Origin: Allium sativum
Lineage: Eukaryota > Streptophyta > Magnoliopsida > Asparagales > Amaryllidaceae
Assembly: GCA_030737875.1 (NCBI GenBank)
Contig: CM060915.1
Location: forward strand, 569,826,577 to 569,890,576
Length of the DNA stretch: 64,000 nt
Direction: 5' to 3'
This document shows positions 25,938-37,622 of the stretch, in pieces. Position 1 is the stretch's first letter. Each line of letters starts with the position of its first letter. The translations under genes and the position numbers were made by a program. The notes beneath the pieces were generated by a model. The model was not told the DNA's origin and did not search any database. It worked only from the letters and a program-made list of their open reading frames with translations.

Positions 25938-26515
25938 AAAGGATTTCGTCCCCGAAATCTCTAAGCTAAGGAGAATGCATATCCTACCATCCAAACAACC
26001 ATCTACTCAATCCATCAAACACGGGCATCCATTGTCCTTAAAACAATTTCTAATGATGTATGAGCATATGCAAAGAGTGTGTGTATATGTTCCCTATCTA
26101 ATGTATGAACATATGCAAACCATGATAGTGCCATGCATCCATTATGTATGCGAAAGAACCCTATCGACACATATAATATCTACATGAGTGCACAATCATT
26201 CACCAAAATGCATCATCCATATGATAACATAATCATTATACATCCATAAGTATAGCTTCCTACACACAATTTTATGCAATATGCAATATGAAGTGATTGA
26301 GCCGATCTAGTGCCTAGAGTGTGTATATATGCATCCACGGGCAACCACTAGCAACTACTTGCATCCACATGCATCCATCAAACATAACATGTCTCAAACA
26401 CATGTTTCAACCATAGGTTTACCCTATCTAAAGGTCAAAAGTACTAACGAGAGGACATACTGAAGATAAGATAAGTATTAGTCAAACGATAAAGGAGAAG
26501 TTAAAAGACATACCC
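25938..26515 (-). mobile_element. Element B 3' untranslated internal segment
   Basis: Non-coding stretch between the gag-pol stop codon and the PPT. It contains repeated GCATCCA / CAACCAC motifs and the phrase GTGATTGAGCCGATCT, which has a counterpart in A's 3' region (47799-48352). An almost identical copy is at 34165-34742. Confidence 0.75.
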
Positions 26516-27559
26516 TCAAAAAAGGAATGGGTACAATGAACGCATCTTCGCTTCCGTCTCCCAAGTAGCGTTGCCCTCGTCTTCTCCCCATTGTACTTTG
26601 ACTAGTTGAACTTCTCGATTCCTCAATTTCCTAGTCTCTGACCCAAGGATGCGGGTAGGAGCTCGTCGAATAGCCGCATCACGCTCTACTTCCACTTCTT
26701 CAAGCAAGCTCGGCTCTACCACCTCTGCGGTCTCATGTAAGCACTTCCTCAAATGTGACACATGGAATACATCATGTACACCACTAAGTCTGTCGGGCAA
26801 CTCCACTCTATATGCCATCCGTCCAATCCTTTCCTTAATAGGAAACGGCCCCACGAACCTTGGTGCTAACTTCCCAACAGATCCAAAGCGAACCACATTT
26901 CGTAACGGAGACACTTTGACAAAGACCATGTCCCCAACTTCAAACTCAAGGTCCGTCCTCCTCTTGTCCGCATAATATTTTTGCCTATCCTGCGCTGCTT
27001 TCATCCTTCTTCGAATCAAGTCAATCTTTTCAGAAGTCTCCCTAACCATATCAGGCCCAAGCAAAATCTTGTCCGTAGATTCCCACCAACATGTAGGTGA
27101 TCGACAAGGCCTTCCATAAAGAGCTTCGAAAGGAGCCATACCAATACTGGACTGAAAGCTGTTATTATATGCGAACTCCACCAATGGAAGATGCTCTTCC
27201 CATGTACCTCCAAAATCTAAGATACAAAGCCTCAAAAGGTCTTCTAGGACATGATTCACCCTCTCCGTCTGGCCGTCCGTCTGAGGATGATATGCGGTGC
27301 TCAGACACAATTGAGTCCCCACTGCTTCTTGCAAACTTTTCCAGAACTCACTAGTGAAGATAGGATCTCGATCACTCACTATGCTAGAGGGTACCCCATG
27401 CAATCGAACTATCTCTCGAAGATATACCGAAGCTAGCCATGGAGCAGTCCTCTTGCTCTTCACAGGTATGAAATGGGCGCTTTTAGTAAGTCTATCTACC
27501 ACCACCCAAATTCCCGTATTACCCTTTCTTGATCTGGGTAATCCGTCAATAAAATCCAT
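26516..27559 (-). pseudogene. Element B gag-pol, downstream part: integrase core and chromodomain-like tail
   Basis: This 347-codon open segment continues the same frame as the upstream 1098 codons, separated only by a TAG and four sense codons. It carries the integrase catalytic core: MDFIDGLP with the first Asp (residue 2), SDRDP with the second (63), and GQTERVN with the catalytic Glu (99). The gap between Asp63 and Glu99 is 35 residues, the DD35E signature. A GPF motif (GPY/F domain) lies near residues 237-239. The C-terminal ~45 residues (VKVQW…ATWE…YPFLF) resemble the chromodomain-type tail of Tekay/Del chromoviruses. In the family it integrates cDNA into chromatin; here it would need readthrough of the stop to join the polyprotein. 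Confidence 0.9.
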
Positions 27560-27571
27560 CGAGACGCTATC

Positions 27572-30500
27572 CTACTTCCATTGCGGAACTTCCAATGGGT
27601 GAAGCAACCCACCAGGTTTCTTTTGCTCCGCCTTCACTTGTTGGCACACCAAGCATCGAGCGACATACTCAGCCACATCTTTCTTCATACCGGCCCAGAA
27701 GAAAACCCTCTTCATGTCTTGGTACATCTTGTCCCCACCGGGATGAATGGTCATCCTAGAACGGTGTGCATCATCAAGAATAACCTTCCTCAAACCCTCG
27801 TCTTGCGGTACACAAAGTCTACCGTCTCTACGCAAGCACCCCCTATCGTCTAGGGTGTACCTACTCAAATGGCTGGACGACTCCCCCCTTATGAGCTTCT
27901 CCACCAACTCAACCAACTGTGGGTCGTCCCTCTGTGCTTCTCCAATCCGCCCCAAAAGAGTAGGTCTAACCTCCAAGGAAGCTAGCAAACCGGGTACATA
28001 ATCAATGGAAGGTCTGAAATCAAACATCGAGATAAATTCCAAGCTTCGTTGTTCCACGAACAATGGACTCAAGGACAACCTTTTTCTGCTCAAGGCGTCC
28101 GCCACCACGTTACCCTTGCCAGGGGTATACGCTATCTCGAAATCATAAGATGCTAAGAACTCCATCCACCTTTGCTGTCTCAAATTCAAATCCTTCTGAG
28201 AAAACAAGTACTTCAATGATTTGTGGTCAGTGAACAATTCGAATCTCTCACCAAGAAGATAATGGCGCCAAATCTTAAGCGCAAAAACAATAGCGGCCAA
28301 CTCTAAATCATGGGTAGGGTAATTTTTCTCATGCACTCTCAACTGCCTTCCACCATAGGCTATTACCCTTCCCTCTTGCATTAAGACTGCGCCTAGTCCT
28401 GTCCCACAAGCATCGGTATAGACAACAAATGGCTTGCTCCCATCTGGCAACACTAAAACTGGAGCAGTGGTTAAAGCTCTCTTTAACCGTCGGAATGCAT
28501 CGTCACAATCTACGTCCCATGCGAAAACAAGATTCTTCTTCGTTAAGCGGGTTAATGGGCCTGATATCTTCGCGAAGTCTTTGATAAACTTCCTATAATA
28601 ACCCGCCAACCCCAAGAAACTTCTTACTTCGGTAGCATTCTTTGGAACCTTACAATCCTGAATTGATACTACCTTCGCGGGATCCACAGCTATCCCTTCC
28701 TTGGAGACCACGTGCCCCAAGAACCGCACCTCCTTCCTCCAGAAGTGACATTTAGAGAATTTAGCCTTAAGGCTATGTGCTCGAAGAGTCTTCAATACCT
28801 CCCCAAGATGTAGGGCATGCTCTTCTTCACTCTTAGAAAATACTAAGATATCATCCACAAAGACCACCACGAACTTATTAAGGAACTCCCTGAACACCCT
28901 ACTCATCAAATCAACAAAGTATGCAGGGGCGTTCGTCAACCCAAATGGCATCACCAGCCATTCATAGAAACCATCCGGAGTCCTAAAGGCAGTCTTGTCT
29001 ATGCTATCCTCAGCCACCCTCAACTGATGAAACCCCGTGGCTAAGTCCAACTGAGAAAATACTGAAGCGCCAACCAACTGATCGAAAAGATCATCAATCC
29101 TCGGCAATGGGTGTCTATTCTTCTTTGTGAGCTTGTTGAGTTCTCTATAGTCTACAAAAAGTCTGAGGGACCCATCCGCCTTCGTAGCAAAAACTACTGG
29201 AGCACCCCACTCCGATATACTTCGTCTTATGAACCCCTTCTCAAGCAACTCCCCTACTTGCTTATGGAGTTCCCTCCTCTCACGAGGAGCCATGTGGCGC
29301 ACTGGTAAAGATACAGGTTTAGCATTATCCACCAGATATATTCGGAAGTCAATCTCCCGCTTCGGAGGTAAGCCCTTCACCTCCTCAAACACATCCGAAT
29401 ATTCCCGGACCACTCTAACAGATTGCAAACTCTCGACCGAAGCGTCAAGCGATTCAAGATAACTTAGCATAACAGAATCCATGGGATTACAAGAAATCTC
29501 GAGAGTGTTACCCAAGCGGGTCATGAGCCTAACAACTCTCCTTTCGCAATCAAGAACAACACCATTACTGGATAACCAGTCCATGCCCAAAATCAACCCA
29601 TAGCCTGTGAAGCCCAAAACAAAAGCATCACATCTAAACTCAATGCTAAGTATAGAAATCTTCAAACCCAAGCATATCATGGACAAATAAGTGGAGCCCC
29701 CAATTGGGTTTGAAACAACCAAGGGATCATCTACAAGACTGGTGTCTAAGTGCAGTGACTCAACTAATGATGATGAGATAAACGAATGCGATGCGCCTGA
29801 ATCAAACAATGTACGGACAGGATGATCAAATAGAAAAACCAGACTTTCAACGGAAATAGTTCTACCTCTTTCCTGAATCGGTGGAACCGCGAGAGCCTGT
29901 ACTTGCCCCCTAGCCTGACCCGGTGCCATAAGAGCTTGCACCTGTCCTCCTGAGGTAGATCCCGTCCTTTGCCCCTTCTTAGGGCAATCCTTCACTAGAT
30001 GCCCTGCTTCGCCACAGTGAAAGCAACCAGTCTTCTTCTTCTTTCTACAATCTTTGCTTATGTGGCCTGGTATCCCACAATTGAAGCACTTCTTCTTCCC
30101 CTTGCCACCGTTGCCTTTCCCCCCTTTGTTTTGCTGTTGTTGCTGAGGTCTCTTTTGATCTCCCTTCTTCTCGGGTGCCTTATTAGCATTGGGACCCTTC
30201 TCTTCTTCATGCATGAGTGCCATGTCAACTAGCTTCTCAAAGGTGGCCCCCATAGGGATATGAGTCATAGCCAACCCATGCATCGGTTCATTCAAGCCTT
30301 TCACGAACCTCAAAGCCTTCTTCTCCGGTGTATTCACCATGTCTAGGCCAAACCTTGCCAATTGATTAAACTTGTTGACATACTCCTTCACTGAGAGATT
30401 TCCTTGCTTTAGAGTCAAGAATCTTTCCATATACAAGTTCTCCTCCGCCCTTGAGAGAAATTTTTCCACAAATCTTTGCTTAAAATCCGCCCAAGAGTCA

Positions 30501-30868
30501 ACGGGGCGTTCTCCATTAGTGACCTCCCACCAGAATGAGGCCTCTCCCTTCATTAACCAAGCAGCTAACTTGACTTTCTTTCCTTCTTCCATCTCAAAGA
30601 TATCTATCAACTCTTCCACCTCCTTAAGCCAATCTCTAGCCTCCACAAAAGTTTCAGATCCTTGAAAAGGTTTCCCTCCCATAGCTTTAAATTCCTTGCA
30701 AGTCTTAGCAAAAGTATCCGTGCGAGGAGGAGGGGGAGGAGGAAGATCGGGTGCTACGGTTGGTGGAGGAACATTTGCTGGACCCGCAGTGGTGGCCCTA
30801 GCCTCCATCAATCTCCTATACCATACGGGTACCGTCACACCCTCCGGAAAGTTAAGATCCTCAGCCAT
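27572..30868 (-). pseudogene. Element B gag-pol, upstream part: gag, protease, RT, RNase H, integrase zinc domain (ends at a nonsense TAG)
   Basis: The ORF opens [10 protein letters not shown] (compare MSEELNLPEG in A), about 180 bp downstream of the PBS. Order by residue: proline-rich segment 33-48; gag/capsid ~55-220; two intact CCHC knuckles (C261-C264-H269-C274 and C282-C285-H290-C295); aspartic protease LFDSGAS (354-360); RT with [10 protein letters not shown] (571), QLDLATGF (606) and FVDD (670-673); RNase H Asp819, Glu856, Asp881, Asp924; integrase zinc domain His1034, His1042, Cys1072, Cys1075. The frame stops at TAG (27572-27574), where A has TGG (Trp) in the same QWK-WDS context, so this is one G-to-A nonsense change. 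Gag and pol form a single frame with no programmed shift, usual for plant chromoviruses. Confidence 0.93.
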
Positions 30869-31060
30869 GCTGAAACGAAAAAGGAAAGATTCAAAACGAA
30901 GAATTCGAAAGATAAAGATATGGCTATCGGGGATTATGCTTTTCTTTCAAAACTTTTCTCTTTAAAGACATGTTTTTGAAAATATCTTTTCCAAAAATGG
31001 TTTTAGAAAAATAGTTTTCTAAAATTTTATCTGTTCCGGTAACCTCGCTCTGATACCACG
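30869..31060 (-). mobile_element. Element B 5' leader between LTR and gag start
   Basis: A 192-bp AT-rich untranslated leader containing the PBS near its right end. No upstream ORF of note. Confidence 0.75.
31047..31058 (-). promoter_or_regulatory. Primer-binding site, initiator tRNA-Met, element B
   Basis: Plus strand GCTCTGATACCA, i.e. TGGTATCAGAGC on the minus strand, two bases from the 5' LTR. Confidence 0.95.
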
Positions 31061-33006
31061 TGTAACACCCCATGTCCGCTATGGTCACTCACTAAGGGAA
31101 TGCCATAACATCGGTGTAGTATTTTAAGTGAATATAGAACAGAAAAATTACAACAAGACAGATATAAGTAATACTGGAGAATTTAAAACATCTTTTCATT
31201 TCAGCGGAAAGCAAAACATGTTTGGTTACATCACAAAACCATAATAAGAGTCAAGTACAAAATATCCATCCTGATAAATAAAAATACATAATCCCAATAC
31301 ATGAACTGATAGCCATAAAGAAAAGGATAAGCTGAGCTTTACTCCTACGGTCCAAGCTCCAAAAGAGAATAAAGCAGCCTGATCAAAGCCCACTCGTACT
31401 GGGCCCACTCTGAGAACCTGAGGGTTGGGAAAAAGATAAAAACAACGGGGTCAGACATAAGTCTGAGCGAGTCCTATAACTTTAACAGTGTAATCATTAA
31501 AGTAATAAGGATATGATATAACTTGGTACGGTGTGACTGGGGATAAATGACTACACTCAGTAACCAATCAGACTTAGAGTGAACTAAGATAACGATAAAG
31601 ACGCATTTACCCACCCAAGGATAATTACTACACTGCACCACACCAGTCATTCCTACTTAAAGGTTGATCCCTCCAAGGACTTAGAAAATTTACCCAGTAG
31701 TTTCGTATACCCCTAGCTGACTACATAGGTGCCGTCTGCCCCTATCTCCACTAGGTGTACCCACTACTCCCAAGCGATCGGCTCCCTACCGTAGATACCC
31801 GTGCCGGCCCCACAGTGGGATGTATCACGCCCCAAAGTGGCAACCCGATATAATCAACGGTGCACGGCTTATACCTACACGATGCAACAACGTCTTACCT
31901 ACCAGCCCGGGTCCACACACGCATATGAAACCCGTTGGACTTGCGTTGCCACCGCTAACCCGTTTTGGCCTCTTATAGTCAAGCCCAGTACGCGTGTCCC
32001 GTCCTCGACATGGGTCGAGCCCAATAAGATACATATGGGTTACTGGTTGAAATGGGCCCCCACAAGCTACCCACCTAAGCTTGTTCCTTTTTCTAGTGCA
32101 TCCCACTTAACCCTTTAATCATGTTTAATTACATGTTTCCACTTGGTTAAGTATTCTAATCGTATTTTCTATTGCCACCCAAGGCAACCCACTAGATTTC
32201 CACATGCCACCCAAGGCACCCACTTAACCCCTCATGTCCCTCTACATGCTAATATGGTTAAGTGTTTCTTAATTAATTAATTAAGATCATGACCTCATAA
32301 AGACCTCTCACATTAGACCATCTTTTTATGACCGCTGGATATGCCGGTTGGTTCCGGGCAGACTTCTGTCATAAAAGGGTCTAACCTCGTGTCTTTACTT
32401 TAATCACGTATTTAATTTATGACTAAGACCTCTCACATTGGGCCAATCATTTGTAGCCGCTGGATGGCCGGTCGGTTCCGGGCAGACTTCCGCTACAAAA
32501 GGGTCCAACCTCGTGTCTTAGTTGATTAATTACACCTAATTAATCACCCCCATAATTAATTATCCCTAATTAATTACACATTTTTAAGAATATGGTTAGA
32601 CCTAACTTAATAGGTAAATTCCCAATTCCATAGTATGGGTAGACCTAACTTAATAGGTAAATTCCCAACTCCATAATGTGGGTAGACCTAACTTAATAGG
32701 CAAATTCCCAATTATGTCCATTCATTTTATGTTATGCTTAATCATAACAACTTTACACCTTTTTATAATCATGCATATTAACCCCATCGTTTCCCACGTA
32801 ATTCGTTTACATAACATGTCATACATAGGGACAACCTTGCATATGTTATGCATGTCATAAAAAGAGACAAACTTGCATCTGAACTTGCATATAAACTTGC
32901 ATAAAACTTGCATATGAACTTGCATATGAACTTGCATAAAACTTGCATAAAACTTGCCTATGAACTTGCATAAAACTTGCATATGAACTTGCATATCAAC
33001 TTGCAT

Positions 33007-33290
33007 ATCATGTCATATCACAAAGGCAAACTTGCATATGTTATGCATATCATAAAAAGAGACTAACTTGCATATGAATCATGTCATATCACAAAGGCAA
33101 ACTCGCATATGTTATGCATATCATAAAAAGAGACTAACTTGCACATGAATCATGTCATATCACAAAGGCAAACTCGCATATGTTATGCATATCATAAAAA
33201 GAGACTAACTTGCACATGAATCATGTCATATCACAAAGGCAAACTCGCATATGTTATGCATATCATAAAAAGAGACTAACTTGCATATGA
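33007..33290. repeat. 71-bp tandem repeat, 4 copies, B 5' LTR
   Basis: Same array and unit number as in the 3' LTR (24780-25063). Confidence 0.9.
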
Positions 33291-33667
33291 TCTTACATAT
33301 AAACTTGCATAAAAATTGCATATGAACTTACATGACACATCATATCATAAAAGAGGCAAGTTTACATATGAACTTATAACATATGACAACCACAACTTGC
33401 ATAATCCACATTTACATCCATAGCCTCCTAATATCCTATCCTAATTAGTTTAGCAATTACTTGCTAAAGGCATAGGAACTCACCAAAACCAAGATTAGCA
33501 AACTTATGAAGTAGAACTAGTTGCTAAATATGAAGAAGATGATGATTAGAGGTTGATTAGCTTGCAACTTCCTTCATAAACTAGTGGAGGCTCCTCTTAG
33601 GTTTGATTTTTGGCGGCATGAGGCCATCATTTCTATTTTTAGTATGGATTAGGCTTGCATTAGGGTG

Positions 33668-33676
33668 TATTTATAG
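33668..33676 (-). promoter_or_regulatory. Candidate TATA box, B 5' LTR
   Basis: Minus strand CTATAAATA, about 480 bp from the LTR start and ~140 bp downstream of the GTCGAC array. Confidence 0.55.
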
Positions 33677-33816
33677 GATTAGGGTGTGTTTTAGACCATA
33701 GGATTAACCCTAGGCTAGATTAGGTCCGTCAGATTTAGGAAGTCTCTAGAACACAGCCCAGCTCTAGCCAGAAAACCAGATCTGGTGCACCCAAGCCAAC
33801 TGGCTCGACACCCTGT

Positions 33817-33870
33817 GTCGACAGGCAAGTCGACAGGGCAGTCGACAGGCCTGTCGACAGCCCTGTCGAC
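33817..33870. repeat. Five GTCGAC palindromes at exact 12-bp spacing, B 5' LTR
   Basis: Starts 33817, 33829, 33841, 33853, 33865. Spacing is kept although spacers differ from the 3' LTR copy. Confidence 0.93.
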
Positions 33871-34151
33871 ATGGGTAGGGCGGGAAGTTTCCCGCCTGGC
33901 CCCCTGCTGGCTCCAATTTCGAAATCTGATTTTTAATTTTTAAATCTGTTTTTAACTTTGAATTTTCTGCAAACTTCATTGGGCCATAACTGGGCCATAC
34001 GGACTCCGATTTACAAAATTTCGGACTCTATTCTGCGTATTTTTCCAAGACGAACGCAATGACGCAGCCCTTTTCCCCCAATTCTCACATTTGAGATTAT
34101 TTATTCTGCAATTAGTGAATTTTTGCATTAACTAAAATACGGGGTGTTACA

Positions 34152-35355
34152 TTCTCCCCTCCTTAAAGGATTTCGTCCCCGAAATCTCTAAGCTAAGGAG
34201 AATGCATATCCTACCATCCAAACAACCATCTACTCAATCCATCAAACACGGGCATCCATTGTCCTTAAAACAATTTCTAATGATGTATGAGCATATGCAA
34301 AGAGTGTGTGTATATGTTCCCTATCTAATGTATGAACATATGCAAACCATGATAGTGCCATGCATCCATTATGTATGCGAAAGAACCCTATCGAAACATA
34401 CAATATCTACATGAGTGCACAATCATTCACCAAAATGCATCATCCATATGATAACATAATCATTATACATCCATAAGTATAGCTTCCTACACACAATTTT
34501 ATGCAATATGCAATATGAAGTGATTGAGCCGATCTAGTGCCTAGAGTGTGTATATATGCATCCACGGGCAACCACTAGCAACCACTTGCATCCACATGCA
34601 TCCATCAAACATAACATGTCTCAAACACATGTTTCAACCATAGGTTTACCCTATCTAAAGGTCAAAAGTACTAACGAGAGGACATACTGAAGATAAGATA
34701 AGTATTAGTCAAACGATAAAGGAGAAGTTAAAAGACATACCCTCAAAAAAGGAATGGGTACAATGAACGCATCTTCGCTTCCGTCTCCCAAGTAGCGTTG
34801 CCCTCGTCTTCTCCCCATTGTACTTTGACTAGTTGAACTTCTCGATTCCTCAATTTCCTAGTCTCTGACCCAAGGATGCGGGTAGGAGCTCGTCGAATAG
34901 CCGCATCACGCTCTACTTCCACTTCTTCAAGCAAGCTCGGCTCTACCACCTCTGCGGTCTCATGTAAGCACTTCCTCAAATGTGACACATGGAATACATC
35001 ATGTACACCACTAAATCTGTCGGGCAACTCCACTCTATATGCCATCCGTCCAATCCTTTCCTTAATAGGAAACGGCCCCACGAACCTTGGTGCTAACTTC
35101 CCAACAGATCCAAAGCGAACCACATTTCGTAACGGAGACACTTTGACAAAGACCATGTCCCCAACTTCAAACTCAAGGTCCGTCCTCCTCTTGTCCGCAT
35201 AAGATTTTTGCCTATCCTGCGCTGCTTTCATCCTTCTTCGAATCAAGTCAATCTTTTCAGAAGTCTCCCTAACCATATCAAGCCCAAGCAAAATCTTGTC
35301 CGTAGATTCCCACCAACATGTAGGTGATCGACAAGGCCTTCCATAAAGAGCTTCG
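34152..35355 (-). mobile_element. Truncated second B unit: PPT to integrase C-terminal region
   Basis: This 1.2-kb segment is nearly identical (a handful of substitutions) to 25925-27125, the 3' internal end of the complete B unit, including its own PPT at 34152-34164. Homology stops at 35355 in the middle of integrase; the remaining internal region and the outer LTR are absent. An 8-bp filler (35356-35363, GTTTGGGT, echoing the next bases) joins it to C LTR sequence from 35364. Confidence 0.92.
34743..35355 (-). pseudogene. Truncated integrase C-terminal fragment of the second B unit
   Basis: About 204 codons from [11 protein letters not shown] through the GPF motif and chromodomain-like tail (YPFLF), nearly identical to the C-terminal part at 26516-27559. 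Upstream of the break the frame runs into C LTR sequence up to 35573, giving a chimeric 276-codon ORF. Its first ~70 residues are proline/serine-rich and unrelated to integrase. The catalytic D,D,E residues are all missing, so it cannot be an active integrase. Confidence 0.9.
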
Positions 35356-35363
35356 GTTTGGGT

Positions 35364-36575
35364 CGGTTTGGGTTTGGGGTGGTGGTAGGGAGCAACGCCA
35401 GCGTTGGTGGGCCAGGAGGAGGGCTGGCGGTGCGGTTTCAATTCGGGTTTGTAGGCTTTAACGCAGAGAGGGGGAGGATAGAAGAGTGAGGAGGCAGAGA
35501 AGAGGGGAAAGGGGCCGCGACGACTTGCTGGGCTGAGGCGCAGAGGTCCGGTGACGGGGGATAGTAGTGGCAACGAAAATCCCCCTCCACCCCGCCGTCG
35601 CGTTTTTTTTTCTTTATTCTTTTAATTCGGTTTTGAATTGTAGGAGAGAGAAAGAGGGAGTAAAGGGGAATTTACATATTTATTAATTTAATTTAATTTA
35701 ATTATCCAAAAGGTTGACTTTTTATTCGAACCCCAAACGAGACCCAACGACTGTCGCCCCTAGCACATTACCCTCATTCCGAACACAATGGGATATGTAT
35801 CGTAGGCTGATTCGATAGTTTTGATCAGTTTCCGTCAAAATCAAAATATTAATCTATATATTGAATATGAACGCGCATTTCAATTTACCAGGGCCACATA
35901 CAGACTCTAGAAATTCCCAAAAAATATTTTCTACTTACGTATTGACGATACGGACCTAACAAAACAAATTCATCGAATTCTGAGACTATTTGAAAAATGG
36001 CCATTTTCCAGTCGATTAAAATCAATTGAAACTGGTCAAACACGTTTTCCTTTGCCACGCTCACATATTGATTCAAAAAATTATGAAAATTGGAATCTAG
36101 CAATAATTTGACATCACCGATCCAACAAAAGTGGTTTCATCAAAAACCAAGGTCGTTTGAAAATTTTCCATTTTTAAGGGCCAGAATTCCATAGCGACTA
36201 TTCTGAATTTTCAACTGGACATAACTTTTTATCCCCGCTATGAAATTTCAATTTTTCGGATTCGTTAGAAAGATATTTTCAAATAAATTCTAATATTTTT
36301 GGTTTTGCTAAAATCCGGTGTATTTTGAATCCTACACATTCATTTGAACTTTGAAATCGAATTTTCAAACTACCACGCCTATTTTAATTCCTTTTATAAT
36401 TAAAAATAAATAATTATATTCTAACGACGATTCAAATAAATATATACATTCTAATTCTATTCAAAATAAATTTCCCGTCGTTATTATTTAAAATAATCCA
36501 TTTTAAATATTCAAAATTCATTAAATTCTCCAAAGTAAAAATTTTATGTTGGTTCTGAATTTCCGGGATGTTACG
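35364..36575 (-). mobile_element. Element C: 3' LTR, right part after insertion B
   Basis: Collinear with 54088-55298 of the other C LTR; about 90 bp equivalent to 53999-54087 are missing at the junction. The terminal bases on the minus strand read CGTAAC instead of TGTAAC, a change at the LTR end. Contains GC-rich sequence at 35364-35600 and two core repeats at about 35951 and 36118. Confidence 0.88.
35951..36160 (-). repeat. Core repeat pair in C 3' LTR (167-bp spacing)
   Basis: CGGACCTAACAAAAC… at 35951 and CGATCCAACAAAAG… at 36118, each followed by a TTCATC-type block. The other LTR has the pair at 54675 and 54842, also 167 bp apart. Confidence 0.65.
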
Positions 36576-36588
36576 TTCTCCCCCACTT
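36576..36588 (-). promoter_or_regulatory. Polypurine tract, element C
   Basis: Minus strand AAGTGGGGGAGAA, identical to the PPT of element A; upstream context CGGGGACGAAA. Confidence 0.92.
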
Positions 36589-37608
36589 AAAACTTTTCGT
36601 CCCCGAAAAGGAACGAAGATGAAAGTTGTTTTACAAACCAACTCAACTTCCATTATTTTCTTTATGGCTTAAGTTCTTCAACTTTTCAGTTTCTAAGAAC
36701 TTTTCAAATTTTTCAAAAATTTGGCTAACACCCTAAATTTCCAAAAAATTCGCCATAACCACCCCTACACCGGGAGCTTCGGGATATTTCAAACAGCCTC
36801 CCATAGCCCTCACCAATCCAAAATAAAAATAAAAAGCCAAGCGGCTAGCCAATTGGCTCATAAAATCATCAAATTCCCAAGAAATACAATAAACATGTAT
36901 TATTTGTCGGGCAAACGATTTTATTCCTCTTCTCTAGCCTCCTTGCTATGACCTGTTCAATGAATATACATGTATATGCATGCAATTGTAATCAATTTTC
37001 AATTCAGTTCTAAATTTGGTTCCATTAGGCTAAATGGTTCAAAATTTTAATTAATCAAACCAACAATCAAACAACACAACCAGCAATCAATTAGTAGTTT
37101 ATCGTTTCAAATTCATAATTTTGATATATATACAGAAAATCATGTTTTCGATGCCAAATCACAACAATAAACCTATCTAGCTTTGGTTCTCACACCAGTC
37201 TAATGGAAATATATAGATATCCCACTTTCGGCACTCGAACATCAACTCTGATGACGATGCATCAATCATCAGAATTATCTCCGGGCGACTAGAGTGTGAT
37301 TCTATATCTATCCAGTATATTAAAACTTCGAATATACATTCACGACGCTTATATGCAAAATCTTTATATACTCGATTGCCCAAATTCAATACAAATAAAA
37401 TATTCAAATATGTATATTTGAATTTAATTTTCAAAACAAAGTTTGTTTTCAAATTTTTATTTCAAAAATAACATTCTTTCGACTTGCTCTAGGATACTAC
37501 TGATCCCATCTCTAACGAGTTATTCTTACTGGACACTACTAGTCCAATCTCTGATGAATTCTTTCATTTGGTCCTAATGTGTCTTGTTCTCGAGCTCTGC
37601 AAACCAAA

Positions 37609-37620
37609 GCTCTGATACCA
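37609..37620 (-). promoter_or_regulatory. Primer-binding site, initiator tRNA-Met, element C
   Basis: Plus strand GCTCTGATACCA, two bases from the 5' LTR. Confidence 0.95.
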
Positions 37621-37622
37621 AA

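Larger units (their letters stand above)
31061..34151 (-). mobile_element. Element B: 5' LTR, 3091 bp (also the 3' LTR of the partial second unit)
   Basis: Same length and termini as 22834-25924 and about 99% identical by eye, indicating a recent origin. On the PBS side it serves the complete gag-pol unit. On its other side it abuts the PPT and 3' internal sequence of a second, truncated unit (34152-35355), so it is shared by two tandem units. Confidence 0.93.
36576..37622 (-). mobile_element. Element C internal domain, non-coding, 1.05 kb
   Basis: Only 1047 bp separate the two C LTRs, from the PPT (36576-36588, minus AAGTGGGGGAGAA) to the PBS (37609-37620). No gag or pol motif is present in any frame. 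A block at about 36740-36860 (AAAAAATTCGCCATAACC… then AAGCCAAGCGGCT…) and TTGTCGGGCA at 36904 recur in F and G, so the conservation is probably a cis-acting or ancestral feature rather than coding. LTRs about six times longer than the interior make this a LARD-like non-autonomous element. Confidence 0.88.
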
